A stretch of 57,447 bases of DNA from Acetobacter orleanensis (GCF_001581005.1 NZ_LHZV01000050.1:1-57447); one strand, 5' to 3'. Positions 46,713 through 55,790 are shown, counted from the stretch's first letter. Translations and numbers: made by a program. Notes: generated by a model not told the origin, from the sequence alone.

Positions 46713-48908
46713 ATGAAATATCTTATTCGTTTCCGTGCGTCCTGCGCACGGATGCTCGCCTGCGGCTGTGCTCTCGCAGCGCTCAGTTATGGACCCGTCG
46801 CCATCGCGGCTGAGCCATCAAACGTCACATCAAAAAAGGCGGCAGCATCCAAAAAGCGTGCCTATGAGACGACAGACGTTCAGACATCAAACTGGTCTGG
46901 AGAGACGCTCACAGTGAGAGGCAAGCACCTCAGTTACACGGCGCCGACGTCCTCAGCAGCAACACGCACCGATACGCCGCTCATTCAGGTTCCCCAGTCG
47001 GTCCAGGTGATCACACGCACACTCATTCAGGAGCAGGACAGCCACTCATTGAGTGCCGCTCTGGTCAATGTATCGGGCATTACGCCGACACGAACGGATG
47101 CGATGCTGTTTGTTCCTCCGATTGTGCGGGGATTTCCCGCAGAGGTCTATCTCGATGGTTTGGCGATCTTTGCGGGCAACCAGCAGGCCTTCGCCCCCAA
47201 CGCATTAGTGGGGGTCGAGCGCATCGAAGTTCTCAAAGGACCTAGCGCTACACTTTACGGCGGTGGGCTTGGTACGCCGCTTGGCGGGATCATCAACATT
47301 GAATCCGAGCGGCCGGATGACAAAACGGGCGGATCCGTGGCGATGCGTGGGGGGAGTTACGATACTCTGAACCCGTCTGGCGATGTGAACCTGAAGCTCT
47401 CACCAAGGGTTTCCATTCGTCTGGCCGGTGAATACCAGAGCTATGAAAGCTGGATCAACAAGGTTCATGGCAAGCAATGGTCATTGCAACCCAGTCTTTT
47501 ATATCAGATTGACGATGATACGGATCTTATTGTGCGTGGCCAGTTCAACGATCGACGGAACCTGGAATATTCCGGGCTTCCGGCTGACGAAGCCCTTGCC
47601 GGTAAACTTGATCGCCATGCCTTTCCCGGCTCACCGATCAATCAGCCCGAGACAAACAATGAGAACCGCATGGGCTCGGTTGCCTTGCACCATGCCTTTA
47701 ATAATTGTGTCAAGCTGACTGTTACCGGACGTTATTACGACAATACCGTACATGAGTATGGTAGTTTCGTCGATCCGGATCTATTTCCGCCAGATGCCTC
47801 TGCGCCGACCGTTTATGGGGTGTCGCCAATCCTGATGCATAACCGCACCAAGGAGGCCACATTCGACGCCAATCTTTCCGCCAAACTGCATATCCTGGGT
47901 GGAACCCATCAGCTTCTTGGCGGCATCAATTACGACTGGACAAGCTTTTACAGCGCCATGGGTTTTGGCGTCAGCGATACGCCGTCCGGCACGATCGACC
48001 TTGCCAATCCGGTCTACGCCCTCAGCTACACGCCACAACTTCCCGTCAATTCCTACACCAACGACCATTATCAGACCTATGCCGTCTATGCACAGGATCA
48101 GGCAACTTACGGCCGTCTCCATGTGACTGGGGGGCTACGTTTCACGGCCCTTAAATTTCGGGAGGCGACAGATTACAATGTAGCGAATAATTCGACCTAT
48201 TATCACGTCTCACCGCGGATAGGCGCGACATTTGATATTGTGCAAGGTGTTGCTCTTTACGCGGGCTATGCAACGGCATTCAGAGCAGCTTTCGGATTTG
48301 TCGGTCTGGAGGCTCCGAAACCCGAGACCTCCCATAATGTCGAGGCAGGCATGAAACTGGCGCTCCCCGGGAGCGGCCTTTCTGGCACAATCGGGCTGTT
48401 CCGCCAGACGCACGATAATGTTGCCGTCTCCGACATGAACAATGTGGGTTATTATGTGCAGAGCGGGCGGCAGCGTGCTCAAGGGGTGGAGGCCGACATG
48501 GTCTGGGAACCTACCCCAGCGTTCTCACTGCTTGCCAATTACGCCTATACGGACACAAGGGACGATGGCGTGTCTCCAGGAGACCAGATTGCCCGCGTTC
48601 CTAAAAGCAGCGGACGCGTGGCTGCCCGCTATCGCTTTCTGCATGGCTGGGCAAAGGGCTTGTCTTTCGGCGCGGGCGTCACAGCCTATACTTCGCGTGC
48701 CTTGACGCTGCCCAATACTATCTCCGTGCCCGGTTATGCCGTAGTCGATGCACAGGCTGACTACAAATTTGATCGTTACACGTTGGGGATTTCCATGGTG
48801 AATCTCGGTAACAGGAAAGCCTGGGATCCCTATTCCTACATGGGCAATCCGGTCGTTGCACCGATTCAGCCCCTCTCGGCTTATGCGACCCTCAAGGTCA
48901 GGCTCTGA
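46713..48908 (+). CDS. TonB-dependent outer-membrane receptor 3 (siderophore-receptor type)
   Basis: A 731-residue receptor. A signal peptide ends near PVAIAA (about 32). A TonB-box-like ETLTVRG lies near 65-71. The plug has VQVITRTLIQEQDSHSLSAALVNVSGI, PPIVRGFPAEVYLDG and ERIEVLKGPSATLYGGG. The barrel ends with LSAYATLKVRL. The hydrolase gene starts three bases after the stop, so the two are co-transcribed. Confidence 0.92.
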   Translation: MKYLIRFRASCARMLACGCALAALSYGPVAIAAEPSNVTSKKAAASKKRAYETTDVQTSNWSGETLTVRGKHLSYTAPTSSAATRTDTPLIQVPQSVQVITRTLIQEQDSHSLSAALVNVSGITPTRTDAMLFVPPIVRGFPAEVYLDGLAIFAGNQQAFAPNALVGVERIEVLKGPSATLYGGGLGTPLGGIINIESERPDDKTGGSVAMRGGSYDTLNPSGDVNLKLSPRVSIRLAGEYQSYESWINKVHGKQWSLQPSLLYQIDDDTDLIVRGQFNDRRNLEYSGLPADEALAGKLDRHAFPGSPINQPETNNENRMGSVALHHAFNNCVKLTVTGRYYDNTVHEYGSFVDPDLFPPDASAPTVYGVSPILMHNRTKEATFDANLSAKLHILGGTHQLLGGINYDWTSFYSAMGFGVSDTPSGTIDLANPVYALSYTPQLPVNSYTNDHYQTYAVYAQDQATYGRLHVTGGLRFTALKFREATDYNVANNSTYYHVSPRIGATFDIVQGVALYAGYATAFRAAFGFVGLEAPKPETSHNVEAGMKLALPGSGLSGTIGLFRQTHDNVAVSDMNNVGYYVQSGRQRAQGVEADMVWEPTPAFSLLANYAYTDTRDDGVSPGDQIARVPKSSGRVAARYRFLHGWAKGLSFGAGVTAYTSRALTLPNTISVPGYAVVDAQADYKFDRYTLGISMVNLGNRKAWDPYSYMGNPVVAPIQPLSAYATLKVRL

Positions 48909-48910
48909 TC

Positions 48911-49825
48911 ATGAAGAATGCAATGAAGTATCTGAACACGGCGATGCTCCTCACCGTGTTCAGTCTGTTTATCTGCGCGGCTTCCCCGGCTCCAAGCCCT
49001 AGCATAACGATACCACTTTACCCTACCGGCGTTCTGCCATCGCTCAGTGTTCCGGAGACACGGGCAAAGATAGGCGACACGGACGAAACGATGGTCTTCA
49101 ACGTCAGTAATCCAACGTTGGAGTTATTCCGCCCTCGTCCTGATCACTCAAACGGCACGGCAGTCATCATCGCACCCGGTGGTGGCTTCGTCGGCCTCAG
49201 TTATGAGGCCGAGGGAACCGCTGTAGCGCGAAAGTTGACCGAATATGGAGTCACGGCTCTGGTGCTTAAATATCGAACGATACGAAGTCCTGACGACGCG
49301 ATGCATATGCCGTCTGTTCATATGAAAGAGATGGAGACGATCATGGCGCGGGCGAAGAGCGGCATACCTGCTGAGGTGCCACTCTTCGCGGGCGAGCCCC
49401 ATGCCGTGGAAGATGGCAAGCATGCTATCGCGCTGGTTCGCCAGCATGCAGTGGAGTGGGGTATCAACCAGAAAAAGATTGGCTTCATCGGTTTCTCGTC
49501 CGGTGCCTTTCTGGCGGCGGATCTTGCTATCGGGAACAAAGCCACCCGGCCAGCTTTTGCAGGACTGTTTTATGGCGGATTGCGCACGCCAGTTCCGATA
49601 GATGCGTCTCCCGCTTTCATCGCAGCCGCCGCGGATGATCCGTATTTACCTAATGATGGCACGCTACTCTATACAGCCTGGCGCAAGGTCGGAGCTTCAG
49701 CAGAACTCCATCTCTATGAGCGTGGTGGCCACGGCTTCGGCCTGATAGCAAGAGGGGACACGAGCGATCATTGGTTCGACGAGTTCATTTGGTGGATGCA
49801 GGCGCGATCTTTGCTGAAACAGTGA
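48911..49825 (+). CDS. Secreted alpha/beta hydrolase (esterase-like)
   Basis: 304 residues with a signal sequence (to about 24). The hydrolase fold shows APGGGF (oxyanion hole, 88-93), GFSSG (194-198, nucleophile S196), an Asp in the AADDPYL segment and the catalytic His in GGHGFGL. This resembles acetyl-xylan or carbohydrate esterases of the BD-FAE type. Next to a siderophore-type receptor, it may hydrolyse ester bonds of an imported siderophore or other ligand in the periplasm; that is inference from gene order. Last gene of the metal-uptake block. Confidence 0.85.
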   Translation: MKNAMKYLNTAMLLTVFSLFICAASPAPSPSITIPLYPTGVLPSLSVPETRAKIGDTDETMVFNVSNPTLELFRPRPDHSNGTAVIIAPGGGFVGLSYEAEGTAVARKLTEYGVTALVLKYRTIRSPDDAMHMPSVHMKEMETIMARAKSGIPAEVPLFAGEPHAVEDGKHAIALVRQHAVEWGINQKKIGFIGFSSGAFLAADLAIGNKATRPAFAGLFYGGLRTPVPIDASPAFIAAAADDPYLPNDGTLLYTAWRKVGASAELHLYERGGHGFGLIARGDTSDHWFDEFIWWMQARSLLKQ

Positions 49826-49912
49826 TCAAATACATCGTCGAAGAGATTTTCGTATCCTGCCGGAATTGGTAAGGTAGATTTGGTAATTTTTTCTGCTGCA
49901 CATAGTGTTAGC

Positions 49913-49946
49913 GTCCGCTCTTGATTATCCTCTTCCAAGAGCGGAC
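49913..49946. repeat. Perfect 11-bp inverted repeat after the hydrolase gene
   Basis: Arms GTCCGCTCTTG and CAAGAGCGGAC, about 90 bases after the stop. It has no T-run. Related GCTGACAGGCGGCAGCCGCC follows at 49991, echoing the dispersed intergenic repeats. Confidence 0.65.
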
Positions 49947-50141
49947 TGACCGGGGCCCATAAACGACCTGTTCGCTAAAGGAACGTAAAGCTGACAGGCG
50001 GCAGCCGCCTACATCGGGCGTCATCGGATATGCGTTGGATTTCCCAAAGCGGACGCGCGTCATGCTGTGCGAAGATCATTTTCATCCTTCCCACAGTGCT
50101 TCTGGCATCTCGTTGAGAACCTCTGTGCTCGCCACAAGGAG

Positions 50142-50455
50142 TGGCGCGCTGTCACAACCAGATATGAAAAAACAGCATCCGCCCACTCAAGGATCTCGTT
50201 GTCGAGGCGGGTTTCAAGCAGATCACACTCATGAAGCTTGATATCGAAGGCATGGAATATCGTGTTCTGGACGCCTTCTTTCGCGAGGCCTCGCCCAGCC
50301 TGTATCCGCAGCATATTATTCTGGAACGCCCAACACAAAAAAGCGCCTGGTCCGGGCTCTCCATGCTGCTGATTCAAAGCGGCCTCTACCGTATTGCTGG
50401 GCGCACACGCGCCAACCTCCTCCTGTCGCGACAAAAACCATCAGTGATTGGATAA
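50142..50455 (+). pseudogene. FkbM-family methyltransferase, 5'-truncated remnant
   Basis: One frame reads RPLKDLVVEAGF, TLMKLDIEGMEYRVL, and then LYPQHIILE and a C-terminal ARANLLLSR to the stop at 50453-50455. KxDIEG(F/M)E is the FkbM methyltransferase signature (the acidic residue after the SAM-binding strand). The N-terminal half, including the SAM-binding glycine loop, is missing and there is no start codon with a ribosome-binding site, so I treat it as a relic. Confidence 0.7.
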
Positions 50456-50467
50456 GTCTCGTTTTTT

Positions 50468-50514
50468 TAAAAATAAAGCACAAAGAGAAACTGCTGCCTG
50501 CGAGCAGGCAGCAG
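50468..50514 (-). terminator. Terminator of the minus-strand three-gene group
   Basis: Arms CTGCTGCCTGC (50491-50501) and GCAGGCAGCAG (50504-50514) form a strong hairpin. On the minus strand it is followed by a T-rich stretch ending in TTTATTTTT. It lies nine bases after the stop at 50523. Confidence 0.75.
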
Positions 50515-50522
50515 CTGTGAGA

Positions 50523-50732
50523 TCAGTCTTTCTTGTCGAGACGATCAAGTGTGTCACAGGCGCGTTCCAGAGCCTGTGTCATCGTTTCGGCCAGAAGAAC
50601 CACGCCGTCGATCGTGTCTGACTTACCATCGCGCACCTCTCTGAGACCCGCCAGAAGCGGGCCTTTGAGGATCAACAAGACCTCGTAAACGTCACGCACC
50701 GGGGACGTGCTCTCCAGGAATTGATTTGACAT
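50523..50732 (-). CDS. Unknown small helical protein
   Basis: 69 residues, starting MSNQFLESTSPVRDVYEVL. The frame is longer upstream (to 51053), but that part is Cys/Arg-rich, unlike protein, and overlaps a conserved leader-like sequence, so I take the ATG at 50732 (an alternative at 50759). It ends in a charged helix (DTLDRLDKKD). Unrecognised. It follows two other minus-strand unknown genes with a 320-base gap. Confidence 0.6.
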   Translation of the reverse strand: MSNQFLESTSPVRDVYEVLLILKGPLLAGLREVRDGKSDTIDGVVLLAETMTQALERACDTLDRLDKKD

Positions 50733-51053
50733 GAGAAAAGTTCTTTCTTCAAAAGGCATTATCCTCAGCAAGGAAAATCCCCTCACGCGTAGTGACACGG
50801 GAGCCCCGATGACACAGGCACACGATGACCTCTTCCTTTTCTGGGGAGAAGGGCAACGACCCTTCGAAAACGCCTCTGGAAAAATCTGAAAAACAGATCT
50901 GACACGCGTACAGTACCAGCAACAAAACAGCCGGATTGACGGAGCCCTCGCATAGGAGAAATGAGGGCCACCACACGGAACCAGAAAAAGGGGCCGCACA
51001 ATCAGTGCGCCCCCTTCCCTCTGCACCCTGATGACAGCGCCATCAGACGGCAT

Positions 51054-51719
51054 TTAGTCAAAATCCCGAAAGATCCCGCCTTCCATTGTCTGCCATCCCT
51101 GCGCTTTGCCCCATGGTTCAGAAACCGGCGGTGGCAGCGTGCGTGTGCAGGACAAGGCGACCAGCATGTTCAGACGTGTCTGGGAGAGCAGTTCCGAGAG
51201 CACGACACGCCCTTGCAGCAGGCGGGCTGTGGCACCGCTTTCATACCAGGGCATATCGAGCGTCGGCTGACTATATTCAGCAAGCTCCGCCAGTGTGTAG
51301 TCACCCGCCCTGCCCAACTGGAACACCCGCGCGAGGCGATAGAGACACAGGAGATACGGTGGCATCTCCCACGGCCCACCCAGCATCTGATGCAGGAACG
51401 CCATATTGTAGCCGGCAAGGCACAAAGGCAGTGCCTGCCCGCGTGGAAAGACCGCATTGAAGAGACTGTCTTCCACGACAAACGCACTCCCGCCTTTTTC
51501 TCCGGGCATCTGCTCCAGAACGCCCTCGAATGTCGGGCTATCGATCTCCATTGTCCTGTGCCCTGCGCGGAAGATCACGTCTTTCCACGCGAGGGAGACC
51601 GGTAACCCCGACCGAAGACGACAGGGTCCACCGGATGTTTCAGGCAGAATATCGATCAGGCGAATGGTGCCCTCCTCCCAGCGTGGGAGCCTTTCTGCTG
51701 TTTTGGGATGATTGGTCAT
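51054..51719 (-). CDS. Unknown protein of minus-strand operon
   Basis: 221 residues, soluble, without signal peptide or membrane helices. I recognise no domain. Its ATG lies two bases after the stop of the preceding gene at 51722, so the two are co-transcribed and probably coupled. Confidence 0.8.
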   Translation of the reverse strand: MTNHPKTAERLPRWEEGTIRLIDILPETSGGPCRLRSGLPVSLAWKDVIFRAGHRTMEIDSPTFEGVLEQMPGEKGGSAFVVEDSLFNAVFPRGQALPLCLAGYNMAFLHQMLGGPWEMPPYLLCLYRLARVFQLGRAGDYTLAELAEYSQPTLDMPWYESGATARLLQGRVVLSELLSQTRLNMLVALSCTRTLPPPVSEPWGKAQGWQTMEGGIFRDFD

Positions 51720-51721
51720 GA

Positions 51722-52399
51722 TCAGGCTCCGCGCAGTGCAACGTCATCGACGAGATCAACGCAGAGGTCTTTCAGGTCTGCCGGACGGGCAAACAGATCA
51801 AGCCAGATCAGAACAGGCGTTATATCGAGAGCACGATAGACGTTGAGACGCTGATCAAGACGCGCCAGCCATTTTTGCTCTTCGTCATTCCGGGTTACCC
51901 GATCAGAGCCGCAGCAACCCGCCACTTCTATATAGCGGGAGACAGCCCCTTTCCGCAGTGTCAGGTCAGCCCGGAACCGCCCCTGCGCGAGACCGATTGG
52001 TTCATGCACATCCAGCACCATGTTCCTGCGTAAAAAGCCTGACAGGATCTGATACACAATGCGCTCGGGAAGAGAGTCCAGCACAGTGCCATCAAAGGCG
52101 ACGGGTCCTGGCGCTGGCAGATCAGGCCAGCGACGCATCGCCATCTGTTGCACGCGTGCCCACTCGAGGGTCCCCGTGTCACCAATGAACACCAGATGCT
52201 GTCCCGCCGCGCCCATAAAACGAAACATGTGCGCGTTGGGTGGCGCCCCAAGGGCAAGAGTCATATCCCTGTAGAGGAGAAGATCCTCATCGGTTGGGTA
52301 AAAGATAGAAGACAGCGCAGACGCACTGCCTGTCGTTGTTGAAAGCGTAGCCATGTGATTTCCGTGAAGTGGAGCAAGCCCGTAAGGCGGCTGTGCCAT
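51722..52399 (-). CDS. Unknown protein with degenerate PD-(D/E)XK-like motif
   Basis: About 225 residues. The start is uncertain: ATGs at 52399 and 52354 are both possible, and the upstream frame to 52447 overlaps a leader repeat. A segment GRFRADLTLRKGAVSRYIEVAG resembles the D and E-x-x positions of the PD-(D/E)XK fold, but the expected Lys is not evident. Otherwise unrecognised. First gene of the group 52399-50523. Confidence 0.65.
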   Translation of the reverse strand: MAQPPYGLAPLHGNHMATLSTTTGSASALSSIFYPTDEDLLLYRDMTLALGAPPNAHMFRFMGAAGQHLVFIGDTGTLEWARVQQMAMRRWPDLPAPGPVAFDGTVLDSLPERIVYQILSGFLRRNMVLDVHEPIGLAQGRFRADLTLRKGAVSRYIEVAGCCGSDRVTRNDEEQKWLARLDQRLNVYRALDITPVLIWLDLFARPADLKDLCVDLVDDVALRGA

Positions 52400-52400
52400 G

Positions 52401-52426
52401 AGGCACTTTTTCCTTTTATGGGGAGA
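52401..52426 (-). promoter_or_regulatory. Leader motif shared by two genes of the group
   Basis: On the plus strand TTCCTTTTATGGGGAGA here and TTCCTTTTCTGGGGAGA at 50833-50849 agree at all but one position. Each lies upstream of a minus-strand start (52399/52354 and 50732). I infer a shared leader or regulatory site; its role is not visible. Confidence 0.4.
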
Positions 52427-52447
52427 CTGGAACGCCAGCCTCGACAA

Positions 52448-53373
52448 CTTCCGCCTTCAAAATCACGAACACACTGAAAGTATAGTTTTGAGAAGCTTAC
52501 AGTAAAAGACTGAACATTATCACCCGTGCCGCAACCGCTTTTCGTGATGGAAGAGCGTGCACCATGCCCTAGCCCTGACGACAGCACTGTGACTCAAACT
52601 ATATATATTAAAGTTTTCTATAGAAGGCATTCGTGTCTTTGCAGGTCAACCAAGCACTTTTCCTCACACACCGCGGCGACATTTCGGTCTGACCTTATTT
52701 TTGGTGACATCGTATCAGGACCGTTTTCAGATTTCGGTCTGCCTTGAGCTTTCTTTCAGAGTTCTGGCTTTTCGTTTCTATTCCGGAATTAGCGTTGTAA
52801 AAAACGCAGCGCATTTTTCTGCTTGAATTTCAATGGTATTTTTAGGCGTACGTTTATCGTAACGATTTGAACCGTCACGGTAGTATTTTACGTTTAAAAA
52901 AGAGGCTGATGGAAACAGAATACTATCTTTATCTCATTGATTTGCCTGCTTTATGATAGCTCGCGACCCCCTTACCTCCACGATCTGTCCGGGGGCCGTC
53001 AGGCCATCCGGCAGGGTGCTGTTTTCGGTGCTTGCACCAAAACTGCGGTATCGTGCCTTTTTCTTCTCTTTTGAAACTTTATTTCTTATTAACGCTATAT
53101 TTTGTAATAATATTGTTTGTCCTGTTTTTCCTTCTGCCAGCGTTAATAAGTGTTGAGTCCTTCATCAAAAGCGCCTCTGTAAGCCTCATAGAAGCTTCAG
53201 GATGGGCTTTTATGGCTGGTCTGGTATCAGACTGCTTGAATCCCCCATTGATCGCTCTTGCGAGCTTCTATGAGGCTTTTCGTTTTTTCTTGTTCGGCTG
53301 TTTTGTGTTTTGCTGGTTTTTTGGCGGCGTCATGATTCTTGTCGAATTTTCAACTTTCGCTTTAATCCTCGAA
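52448..53373. other. Gene-poor AT-rich stretch with long inverted repeat
   Basis: No supported gene in about 920 bases. It has a direct repeat ATTTCGGTCTG (about 52680 and 52731) and a perfect 16-bp inverted repeat, AAGCCTCATAGAAGCT (53181-53196) with AGCTTCTATGAGGCTT (53263-53278), 66 bases apart. A hydrophobic frame at 53032-53421 is open but probably not coding. Confidence 0.5.
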
Positions 53374-53657
53374 AACAGTTCCGGAATCGCCATTTTCGAG
53401 GGTGATTTGCGTTTTTTTTAATTCGCTTTAATCCTCGATAACAGTTCCGGAATCGCCATTTTCGAGGGTGGATTGATCCATGGGAGATTTAGACAGATAA
53501 CAGTTCCGGAATCGCCATTTTCGAGGGTGGATTGATCCACGGGAGATTTAGACAGATAACAGTTCCGGAATCGCCATTTTCGAGGGTGGATTGATCCGCG
53601 GGAGATTTCGATCGAAAACAGTTCCGGAATCGCCATTTTCGAGGGTGGATTGATCCG
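53374..53657. repeat. 59-bp tandem repeat, five copies
   Basis: AACAGTTCCGGAATCGCCAT begins at 53374, 53440, 53499, 53558 and 53617; the last three intervals are exactly 59 bases and the first is 66. The following TTTTCGAGGGTGGATTGATC and a GGGAGATTT block are shared. The core contains the palindrome TTCCGGAA. Confidence 0.9.
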
Positions 53658-54096
53658 TAAGGGATAGGTTCCTAAAACCGTTCGGATATGGCTGTTTTAG
53701 GGGGTGTTTTTAGTCGTAGGCAAATTATCCGACAATCATTCCGACAAGGTCATAATTTAGTCTTTTTAATATTTGGAATAAAAATCCGTTATTATGTTAT
53801 TTTGTGGTCAAAATTACCTTTGCAATTTTGTTTTTTTGAAAATGTATTTTTTCTGAAATTCTGTAGAACTCCATCTTAAAAATTATACGAGATTCTATAA
53901 GAGTGGTGCGCTGTCGTATCCCAATACGAAAAAACAGCACCGTTGTTCCTCGCAATCACCCCAAATCGCTGGCCGGAGCAGACTGGATCAAGCTTTAACA
54001 GAGCCCTGGTTTATAACGCATCCTGGCCCCAGTTTTCGGAGATGGAACTCATTAGCAGCAAGGTCCGAGACGTATAAAGCAAAGAGGATGAATGGC

Positions 54097-55272
54097 GTGA
54101 CTAAAATGGCAAGAATGCGCAGTCCTGTAAGTTTCAGACAGAATGATCCTGCACTCAACAGACTGCTTCAATGCACACTTATCAATGTTGTACGGACCCA
54201 TAAGGTCCATTCACAGCGTGATATTAGACTGATTGATCTGCAGATCATGTTTTTGGAACATCAGTTACGTCTCAAAATTCAGAACCCACCCTATGGCTCG
54301 CGTCATGCAAGCTTTGCTGAGTTTCTTCAGTCTCTCTCGACTTCTCTGAGCGCCGAGCAGCGCGCCCTCATTCTGTCATTGAATCGTCTCACCGAGGCAG
54401 AATACCCCAGAAAATCTCTCCCCGCAGAGATGATCCCTGTTCTGTCCACCTATTTTCATGAAGACGAAATATGGCAGTTGCAACAGCAAATTTATAAAGC
54501 CTATCAGCAGTCCGGCTCACCTTGCCCGCACTATGAATTTTGCGATTATCTGCAGGATCGCACTCTGATTACCGGCACGCTCCGCGGCATTTTGGGTCGT
54601 GTACTGCACATTGCGGCGCGCCAATACTATCACCATCCCGACATTCCGCTGTCGTTGCAACGCTGCCTGCACGCCCTGAACGAGACAAAAGGTGCAGATA
54701 AACTTCTTGTCCTGCCTACAGATTTCCCGACTGGATTAAGAAAAGAAAAGACCGGAAAAAGGGCACTGAAGCAAACCATTAGCCTCGCAACATTCAAGAC
54801 GCTCAAAGCGTCTTATGCTTCTATTCTCCCTTATTTGGCGGCTATGGATGTCATCTGGTGCTATCGCTCCCTGCCCTCTCATCCTCTCCCTGCCTGGGCA
54901 GATCCGAATGTCTTGCCCGGTCGAGAGCACCGGTCATGCCACAGCTTTATGGACACTCCTGACGATGTCGATATCGCTGCCAGAACGGTCTCTTATGCCC
55001 GATGGTTTCGTGAGTGGGGCATACGCCATGGTTCTCACAAAACGCAGAACAGGGTTCTGGATCCAGCGACAACGCCTGAGATCAAAACTGATTGCCCTGA
55101 AGCAGTGCCTATCACCCAAATCCCACACACAAAGACGGAACGGACACCTCGTCCAGTATCGCCGACCATTCCTCTGCCGTTACTGCCGCTGCCCGACGCA
55201 CTTGTGAGAGCTCTTCAAAGTTATCAGGACCCCAATTCCAAAAAAGAAAAAAACAAAATTGATGAAGGCTAA
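54097..55272 (+). CDS. Unknown 392-residue protein
   Basis: The long frame opens at an ATG at 54088, but GAGG abuts that codon; the GTG at 54097 has the usual nine-base spacing, so I prefer it. The product is soluble, helical in its first two thirds, with a Pro-rich tail (about 340-375) and a Lys/Glu-rich end. I find no known motif: no helix-turn-helix, P-loop or relaxase signature that I can assert. It lies after the tandem repeats and before the recombinase, which suggests a role in element maintenance or transfer, but only by position. Confidence 0.75.
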   Translation: MTKMARMRSPVSFRQNDPALNRLLQCTLINVVRTHKVHSQRDIRLIDLQIMFLEHQLRLKIQNPPYGSRHASFAEFLQSLSTSLSAEQRALILSLNRLTEAEYPRKSLPAEMIPVLSTYFHEDEIWQLQQQIYKAYQQSGSPCPHYEFCDYLQDRTLITGTLRGILGRVLHIAARQYYHHPDIPLSLQRCLHALNETKGADKLLVLPTDFPTGLRKEKTGKRALKQTISLATFKTLKASYASILPYLAAMDVIWCYRSLPSHPLPAWADPNVLPGREHRSCHSFMDTPDDVDIAARTVSYARWFREWGIRHGSHKTQNRVLDPATTPEIKTDCPEAVPITQIPHTKTERTPRPVSPTIPLPLLPLPDALVRALQSYQDPNSKKEKNKIDEG

Positions 55273-55342
55273 ATCATTTCAGCCTCCACCCTGCTTCTGA
55301 AAGCCAACATGAATTGCTTATCTGACTAAAGGAGGAGCTGGC

Positions 55343-55719
55343 ATGAGCAGCAGGCAGTCGATGCAGAAACAAGTCTCAGTGCAGATGTATGACACTCAGG
55401 CATCACATCACTCGACCCAAACACTGAAGCTCCTGGTAAAAATTCTCGCGCATCATGCGGCGCTGGCTCACGTCACCGCCACTAGACCACCCTGTGTTGC
55501 CTCCAAAAAACCGAGCTCGACCGCCAAGGCCTGACATTTCTCTTGTCAGATCCGTTGGATCGTGGCTTTCTTGAGGACTTCTACAGTCCCCGTTGGGACC
55601 ATCATGCGGGTAAGCCCCGCGACAGCAGTTTTTCTTCGGAAAATATCACACTGCATCATCACTGTTATGGCTCTCTTCTGACTGGTATCCGCAGATCATC
55701 ACAGGGTCTCGCATACTAA
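55343..55719 (+). pseudogene. Small gene with probable frameshift
   Basis: AAGGAGGAG lies seven bases ahead of an ATG, the best ribosome-binding site nearby. The frame gives MSSRQSMQKQVSVQ and ends after 63 codons. In another frame the sequence continues CLQKTELDRQGLTFLLSDP and FLEDFYSPRW to a stop at 55717-55719, with protein-like composition. I infer one gene of about 125 codons broken near 55490, but two overlapping reading frames are not excluded. Confidence 0.45.
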
Positions 55720-55790
55720 GCAGTGCGTAACACACGTCACGCACCACACTGCAGCCAGTCTCTCTCCTCTTCTTCGAGAAACGATGTGCT

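Noticed and set aside
53032..53421. Hydrophobic 129-residue plus-strand protein
   Set aside because: The T-rich strand favours Phe/Leu codons and few stops, the frame crosses an inverted repeat and runs into the tandem repeats, and there is no clear ribosome-binding site. A real small membrane protein cannot be fully excluded.
53418..53636. 72-codon minus-strand frame in the tandem repeats
   Set aside because: The frame exists because the repeat units happen to lack stops; the 59-base period changes frame at each unit, so no repeated peptide is kept.
53374..53657. CRISPR array
   Set aside because: The whole 59-base unit, including what would be spacer, is conserved between copies, and no cas gene is present. 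It is a simple tandem repeat.
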